Assembly: GCA_019420265.1 (NCBI GenBank)
Contig: JAHZHM010000037.1
Location: 1 to 9,966 of the forward strand
Source: Clostridiales bacterium
Lineage (GTDB): Bacteria; Bacillota; Clostridia; Christensenellales; Christensenellaceae
Direction of reading: 5' to 3'
Length of the DNA: 9,966 nucleotides
Below the pieces are notes generated by a model. That model saw only the letters and a list, made by a program, of their open reading frames with translations, was not told where the DNA came from and ran no database searches. Both the position numbers and the translations under genes were made by a program. Below are positions 5,703-9,966 of the stretch, one piece after another (the first letter of the stretch is position 1; every line of letters starts with the position of its first letter).

Positions 5703-6854
5703 ATGAGTATTTTTGAAGAGAAAACGCTGGGCTTTGGGTGTATGCGTCTGCCGCTGCTGGACGGGGAGGATGCGACCTCCTTCAACTTTCCGCTCATCGA
5801 GCAGCTTTTCGATACGTTTTTGCAAAAGGGCTTTACCTATTTCGATACCGCCTACACCTACCACGGCTATCACGGCGAAGAGGCCGTGCGGGAGGCGCTG
5901 GTGCGGCGGCACCCCAGAAGCGCCTTTCAGCTGGCGACCAAGCTGCCGCTGCGGGATTTTAAGGATGCGGCGGATATGGAGGCGATTTTTCAGGAGCAGC
6001 TGGAGCATTGCGGCGTAGACTATTTCGATTTCTACCTGCTGCATAATATGGGCAGCAATGTGTATGCCAAATGCCGCAAGCACGATGCCTTTGGGTTTGT
6101 GCAGCGCAAAAAGGCGGAGGGGAAAATCCGCAATGTGGGCATGTCGTTCCACGATACGCCCGAACTTTTGGAGGAGATTTTGCAAAAATACGGCGATGGG
6201 CTGGATTTTGTGCAGCTGCAAATCAACTATGTGGATTGGGAGCAGCCCAATGTGCAGGCGCGCCGCTGCCTGGAAATCGCAAACCGTTTTGGCAAGCCGG
6301 TGAGCGTCATGGAGCCCTGCAAGGGGGGCACGCTGGTCAATCTGCCGGATGCGGCGCTGGCCTGCCTGAAGGAGCATAACGCCGCGGCCTCGCCGGCCAG
6401 CTGGGCCCTGCGCTATGCCGCCAGCCAGAGGGGCGTGTTCTGCGTGCTGACGGGCATGAACGCCATGGACCAGGTTTTGGACAACACGGCGGCGTTTTCG
6501 CCCTTTGTCCCGCTGAGCCAGGAGGAAGAGGCGGTGGTCGCAAAGGCGACGGAAATCATCAACGCCAACACGAAAATTCCCTGCACAGGCTGCGAATACT
6601 GCACGCACGGCTGCCCGAAAAACATCGCCATTCCGCAGTATTTCGCGGTTTACAACAGCGCCGCGCGCAACACCGGCGGCTTTTCCAGCCAGGGTGTTTA
6701 CTACAACAACCTCGCCCAGACCCACGGCAAGGCCAGCGACTGCATTGGCTGCAGGCAATGCGAGCGCGCCTGCCCGCAGCATCTTGGCATTGTGGACTAC
6801 TTAAAAGACGTGGCAGAAAAGCTGGAGAGCTGGGCGCCGCCTGCTCGGAAGTAG
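5703..6854 (+). CDS. Aldo/keto reductase with C-terminal double 4Fe-4S domain (COG1453 type)
   Basis: The product has 383 residues. Residues 1 to about 275 form an aldo/keto reductase TIM barrel starting LGFGCMRLP. The expected tetrad is visible: D48 in YFDTAYTYHG, Y53 (or Y51), K80 in ATKLPL, and H114 in FYLLHNMG. The C-terminal part carries two CX2CX2CX3C motifs, C294/C297/C300/C304 and C347/C350/C353/C357, each followed by proline as in bacterial ferredoxins. The family is common in anaerobes; substrates are generally unknown, and the iron-sulfur clusters suggest electrons can come from or go to ferredoxin as well as NAD(P)H. The start is supported by AGGAGG at 5690-5695. The divergent AdhR-like regulator and 19-bp-spacer promoter suggest induction by aldehydes or related electrophiles. 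No downstream partner is present; repeats begin just after the stop. Confidence 0.95.
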   Translation: MSIFEEKTLGFGCMRLPLLDGEDATSFNFPLIEQLFDTFLQKGFTYFDTAYTYHGYHGEEAVREALVRRHPRSAFQLATKLPLRDFKDAADMEAIFQEQLEHCGVDYFDFYLLHNMGSNVYAKCRKHDAFGFVQRKKAEGKIRNVGMSFHDTPELLEEILQKYGDGLDFVQLQINYVDWEQPNVQARRCLEIANRFGKPVSVMEPCKGGTLVNLPDAALACLKEHNAAASPASWALRYAASQRGVFCVLTGMNAMDQVLDNTAAFSPFVPLSQEEEAVVAKATEIINANTKIPCTGCEYCTHGCPKNIAIPQYFAVYNSAARNTGGFSSQGVYYNNLAQTHGKASDCIGCRQCERACPQHLGIVDYLKDVAEKLESWAPPARK

Positions 6855-6860
6855 GGGGGA

Positions 6861-7409
6861 AGGCGGAAGGCCAAGGGCCGGGGGGAACATGGGGCAAAGC
6901 TCGCTCTCTTAAGATCAAGGGCTATGGGTAAACATGGGGGCAAAGCCCCCATACCCCCTCACTTGGGAAAATAAAGGGGGTAGTGTGGGAAGAAAGCGCG
7001 TGCGGTGGGCACATTATGGATAAAAAGCAGACCCGGTGGGCAGAGACTGTGAGAGCATGTGCTCTCTGGCAAATTGGCTGTCGGCGGCGCATATAGAACT
7101 GATAGGCTCCACTGTTCAACCAGTCGGGTGCGGTATGCCCTCCGCAGGAGCGTGCGGGGTTGGCAGATTTCTCTGTTCCGCCAATCGGGTGCGGCACAGC
7201 CCATACCCTTCACTGGGACATGATAATGGGATAGTGCGAACAGAAAGCGCGTGCGGTGGGCACATGATGAATAGAAAGCAGGCTCGGTGGGCAGAGACTG
7301 TGAGAGCATGTGCTTTCTGGCAAATAATTGGCTGCCGGCGGCGCGTGCAGGACTGACAGGCTCCACATCCCCGTCATTCGGGTATTGCCCTCCGCAGGAG
7401 TTCGGGTGT
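6861..7409 (-). repeat. Mosaic repeat cluster 4 (reverse arm)
   Basis: After the aldo/keto reductase come degenerate head pieces (GGCGGAAGGCCAAGGGCC near 6861 and a partial hairpin near 6888). The outer motif CTCTTAAGATCAAGGGC is at 6906-6922 and an intact hairpin ATGGGGGCAAAGCCCCCAT at 6934-6952. A second stem, TACCCCC with GGGGGTA, encloses a loop just inside it. The long-type tail occurs twice as a direct repeat about 251 bp apart, with GAAAGCGCGTGCGGTGGG at 6992 and 7243. Each copy is followed by a unit with GAGAGCATGTGCT. Everything is in reverse orientation; no forward head precedes the SDR gene, unlike the other clusters. No gene is credible here. Confidence 0.84.
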
Positions 7410-7450
7410 TTCTGCACTCTTGCAATTCAAATATAGAAAGGAAGAATACT

Positions 7451-8257
7451 ATGCCAACAATATTTATCACAGGGGCTTCCTCTGGAATTGGAAAAGAAAC
7501 CGCAAAGCTTTTTGCGCAAAAGGGATGGCATGTGATTGCCACCATGAGAAATTTGCAGCGGGCGGGTGAACTTAGAGAGATGGAGAATATCTCCATTCTT
7601 CCGCTGGATTTGACAAACCCTAACCAGATTCGCGATACCTGCGCCAAAGCTCTGGAAGAATACGATGTAGACGTGCTGTTTAACAACGCGGGCTACGGCA
7701 TCATGGCGCCATTTGAGCGGCTTTCGGAAGAAGCAATCCGGGAAGTTTTTGATGCAGATGTAATTGGCACCATGCTTGTTACCCAACAATTTATCCCGCA
7801 CTTTAAGGCAAGAAAAGCCGGCGCTATTCTGACGACCACTTCCCTGGCCGGGATTATCGCCCTGCCAAGAGACGGAGCATACGGCGCCGCCAAGCGCGCC
7901 CAGCAGGGGATGCTGGAATCGCTCTACTATGAGTTAAAACCTTTTGGCATCGCAGTAAAAGCCATCATTCCCGGCGCAACCAAGACGAATTTCCAAACCC
8001 CGGTGAACGACAGAGTGGGATACGAACAAGCCGCACAGCGTCAACATGAGTATCTGAAAAACGGGCATGAGGCATTTCCCGGCCCGGAAGAGGCCGCGCA
8101 GACCGTTTGGACTGCTATCCACGATGGCAAAGACCAAATCAACTATCCTGCCGACCATATCTGTCAGGAGCTTTACGACCAGTATATCCAGATGGGGATG
8201 GAGGCTTTCAAATCCTATTTTTACGATATTCTCTATAGTCAGAGAGAGCAATCCTAA
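7451..8257 (+). CDS. Classical short-chain dehydrogenase/reductase (SDR)
   Basis: The product has 268 residues, the standard length for classical SDRs, which are NAD(P)(H)-dependent oxidoreductases. Visible motifs are the Rossmann loop TGASSGIG (7-14), LDLT (52-55), NNAG (78-81), catalytic S131, and YxxxK at Y144/K148. R34 after the second strand suggests an NADP(H) preference, which is tentative. The substrate is unknown. The start at 7451 is supported by AGAAAGGAAG at 7435-7444; the open frame upstream from 7328 is repeat translation. By eye, codon use is more A/T-ending than in metY or cysK, and only about 40 bp of unique sequence separates the gene from the repeats, so acquisition by transfer is possible. 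A bidirectional-looking terminator lies downstream at 8403. Confidence 0.93.
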   Translation: MPTIFITGASSGIGKETAKLFAQKGWHVIATMRNLQRAGELREMENISILPLDLTNPNQIRDTCAKALEEYDVDVLFNNAGYGIMAPFERLSEEAIREVFDADVIGTMLVTQQFIPHFKARKAGAILTTTSLAGIIALPRDGAYGAAKRAQQGMLESLYYELKPFGIAVKAIIPGATKTNFQTPVNDRVGYEQAAQRQHEYLKNGHEAFPGPEEAAQTVWTAIHDGKDQINYPADHICQELYDQYIQMGMEAFKSYFYDILYSQREQS

Positions 8258-8288
8258 ATACAAAACGCTGGATGAGAAAAAGGTCCGG

Positions 8289-8395
8289 CTCCTCTTTTGC
8301 GGAAATGCAGAAGGTCAAGGGCTTTTCTTAGTCGTGGGGGCAGAAGGTCAAGGGCTAATCTTTAACATGGGGGCAGGGCCCCCATACCCCTTCTT
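8289..8395 (-). repeat. Repeat cluster 5, left heads (reverse)
   Basis: Two tandem heads follow the SDR gene. The first has AGAAGGTCAAGGGC (8309-8322) and a half hairpin (GTGGGGGCAG). The second has GGTCAAGGGC and an intact hairpin ATGGGGGCAGGGCCCCCAT at 8367-8385. The head then runs through CCCCTTCTT straight into the terminator at 8403, with no tail unit between. Confidence 0.8.
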
Positions 8396-8402
8396 TAAAA
8401 AT

Positions 8403-8449
8403 AAAAAGCTGATGCATCATAAAGAATTGCATCAGCTTTTTTATTTTTT
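8403..8449 (+). terminator. Rho-independent terminator after the SDR gene
   Basis: The perfect 14-bp stem AAAAAGCTGATGCA (8403-8416) and TGCATCAGCTTTTT (8428-8441) has an 11-nt loop and a T-rich run to 8449. The A-rich left flank could let it work in the other direction too. It differs from the terminator at 4381 by compensating changes in the stem while the tail TTATTTTTT is kept. Confidence 0.85.
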
Positions 8450-8743
8450 CATAAGAGGGGCTTACTATACTCGAATGATAGGAATGTCAAATCTGCCAGC
8501 GTTGCACGCGCTCCTGCAGAGGACAACACTCGAATGATGGGGCAGTGGAACTTGTTATTTCTGCACGCGATGCTGACGGTCATTTTGCCAGGAGGCACAT
8601 ACTCACACATTTCCTGTTTGCCGAGCCTGCTTTCTATCCATAATGTCCCCACCGCACAGTTTTTCTTCCCGCACTACCCCATTTTTATCCCAAGTGAGGG
8701 GGTATGGGGGCTCTGCCCCCATGTCTACCATTAGCCCTTGACC
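8450..8743 (+). repeat. Repeat cluster 5, right arm (forward)
   Basis: Two diverged units (CTCGAATGATAGG near 8470, CTCGAATGATGGG near 8529) lead into a long-type tail (GAGCCTGCTTTCTATCCATAA, about 8621-8641). The head follows: hairpin ATGGGGGCTCTGCCCCCAT at 8704-8722, then GCCCTTGACCTTAA from 8734. The head touches the pnuC stop codon at 8744-8746. Confidence 0.82.
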
Positions 8744-9472
8744 TTAACCCTTGACTTTCTGCCCTTCCTGCCCGGCGTGCGCCCTGGTGTAGGCCAGCCA
8801 CTTGGCAAACCCGTAGCAGGTGTTGACCAGCATGGCCGCCACGGTGATGAGCATGATATACGTCCCGGAAGAGATGTATAACACTGCGTAGAGCACCAGC
8901 GTGATAAACCATGCATACCACTGCTCGCTGTAGCGCAGCAACAGCAAAATGCCGTTGGCCATGCCGAAAGCCGCGGAAAGCGCATCCAAATACGAATCCG
9001 CCGCGCCGGGCAGCATGGAAATCAGATAGCCCACGCCAAACCCGAAGGCCAGAATCGCCAAAACCGCCAGCACCCCCTGCTTCCAGGAAAGCCGCTTGAC
9101 GACGGTCAGCTCTTCCTCCTGCGCATCCGGGTGGCGCGTCCATTGCCGGAAGCTGAAAATATCGATGGGAATCCAGAAAAGCATGGTGACGATGGCAATG
9201 GTATACCAGCCCATGGCCAGGCAGATGACCAGCTCGGGAAGCTCGATGAAGAAGATATCCACCATGAAGTTCCACTTGCTCTGCTTGGAGATGAGCAGCT
9301 CGCAGAGCGGGTTGGCCAGCGTCGCGACGACAGAGCAGACGACCACCAGCGTATTGCTCATGTCATCCAGCATGAGGTCTGGCATAAAGAGGATAAACAG
9401 CGCCGTCAGCAAAAAGACGACGACCAGATAGCCGATTTGGTAGGGCGTGAACGATTTGAGAAACTGTTTCAT
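8744..9472 (-). CDS. pnuC: PnuC-family nicotinamide riboside/mononucleotide transporter
   Basis: The product has 242 residues and is strongly hydrophobic, with about seven membrane segments (near 12-30, 38-58, 70-87, 89-104, 132-152, 166-180, 187-225). PnuC-like features are P102 and W111 in WIPIDIFSFRQW, followed by a charged cytoplasmic loop, and W185-W188 with LYAVLYISSGTYIM (194-207) and a final YGFAKW (220-225). PnuC proteins move nicotinamide riboside or related vitamin precursors by facilitated diffusion, trapped by intracellular kinases. The start at 9472 overlaps the upstream amidohydrolase stop in ATGA, with AAGGAAA as ribosome binding site, so the two are probably translationally coupled. 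The last residues (GQKVKG) are encoded by sequence matching the repeat head. No NAD-related riboswitch can be judged because the operon start is outside the window. Confidence 0.84.
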   Translation of the reverse strand: MKQFLKSFTPYQIGYLVVVFLLTALFILFMPDLMLDDMSNTLVVVCSVVATLANPLCELLISKQSKWNFMVDIFFIELPELVICLAMGWYTIAIVTMLFWIPIDIFSFRQWTRHPDAQEEELTVVKRLSWKQGVLAVLAILAFGFGVGYLISMLPGAADSYLDALSAAFGMANGILLLLRYSEQWYAWFITLVLYAVLYISSGTYIMLITVAAMLVNTCYGFAKWLAYTRAHAGQEGQKVKG

Positions 9473-9966
9473 AGCAAATCACTTTCCTTGAGAAATTTTT
9501 TCAGCCGCGGGAAGGCCCGCAGGCAGTTTTTATAGTAAATGTCGTCGAAATCCTTTTCCGGGAAAATCTCGTCGATGCTCCTGTCGTATTCCTCCAGCTG
9601 CGCCAGGTTGATGGGCGGGCAGAAATCCGTCCCGTAGAGGATTTTGCGCGCCATGCCCGGCTGGGAGTGGATGGCCGCGGCGAAAGTCGCAATCGCTCCG
9701 GCGACGTCGCCGCCCTCTTTGGTGCCCGTCTCGTAGGCGCCGGAGAAATCCGTAAACAGGTTTTCCCGCTGGGAGACGATGCGGATGCATTCCGTAAAGC
9801 GGGGGTCGTCCATATGTGCGATGACAAAATTCACATCCGGGAATTTTTCAGCAACTTCCCCGATATAGCGCGCGCTGGAGCCCTCCATATCCTCATCCGA
9901 GGGCAGCACCAGCGAACAAAGGCCGGTATGGAAGGTAACCGAGAGGCCGTGCTTTTGGGCAAACTC
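9469..9966 (-). CDS. Amidohydrolase family 2 metal-dependent hydrolase (5' end outside window)
   Basis: Only the C-terminal 165 residues are seen; the frame is open to the right edge, so the GTG at 9909 is internal and not the start. Motifs of the amidohydrolase-2 TIM barrel (COG2159, decarboxylase-like) are present. They are the metal- or substrate-binding histidine in FHTG (visible residue 13), H51 in FVIAHMDDPRF, and D114 in KILYGTDFCPP, the aspartate that ends the barrel's catalytic set. The end DDIYYKNCLRAF is also typical. The family includes hydrolases and non-oxidative decarboxylases, so the substrate cannot be named. It is the upstream partner of pnuC with a 4-bp overlap. Confidence 0.88.
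   Translation of the reverse strand, partial: EFAQKHGLSVTFHTGLCSLVLPSDEDMEGSSARYIGEVAEKFPDVNFVIAHMDDPRFTECIRIVSQRENLFTDFSGAYETGTKEGGDVAGAIATFAAAIHSQPGMARKILYGTDFCPPINLAQLEEYDRSIDEIFPEKDFDDIYYKNCLRAFPRLKKFLKESDLL

Noticed and set aside
5679..6782. 367-codon frame antisense to the aldo/keto reductase
   Set aside because: It is a shadow of the reductase, which shows the complete catalytic set and two iron-sulfur motifs.

Overview
The window looks like a chromosomal segment of a fairly GC-rich Firmicute, most likely a gut-type member of Clostridia. This is inferred from strong AGGAGG-type ribosome binding sites, an Rrf2 regulator cotranscribed with cysK, an AdhR-like MerR regulator, and an aldo/keto reductase carrying ferredoxin clusters. 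No ribosomal gene or other taxonomic marker is present, so a finer assignment is not supported.

Nine protein genes are supported. On the + strand are an O-acetylhomoserine sulfhydrylase (metY, 423-1706), a cysteine synthase (cysK, 2796-3728) with an Rrf2 regulator 12 bp behind it (3741-4148), an orphan 59-residue ribbon-helix-helix protein (4546-4725), a COG1453-type aldo/keto reductase with two 4Fe-4S motifs (5703-6854) and a short-chain dehydrogenase (7451-8257). On the - strand are a MerR/AdhR-like regulator (5150-5527), divergent from the aldo/keto reductase, and a two-gene unit that enters from the right edge: a partial amidohydrolase (9469-9966) and a PnuC-type transporter (8744-9472), joined by an ATGA overlap. 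metY, cysK and the Rrf2 gene form a sulfur-amino-acid block. The MerR and aldo/keto reductase pair looks like an aldehyde or electrophile response module with its operator visible.

About a third of the window (1-364, 1726-2757, 4149-4370, 4727-5131, 6861-7409, 8289-8743) is one family of non-coding mosaic repeats. Each cluster has 'heads' built from the 19-bp hairpin ATGGGGGC-nnn-GCCCCCAT and an outer motif CTCTTAAGGTCAAGGGC, and 'tails' of units about 93 bp long made of small hairpins. With one cluster entering from the left edge and one interrupted by the SDR gene, the heads always face outward toward the adjacent gene, whether that is its 5' or 3' end. The clusters therefore resemble inverted-repeat-bounded, MITE-like elements. 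The ribbon-helix-helix gene lies between the two opposing arms of one cluster. The tip of pnuC appears to be encoded by a head sequence. The leaders of metY and cysK are almost wholly repeat-derived. I do not recognise this repeat family by name.
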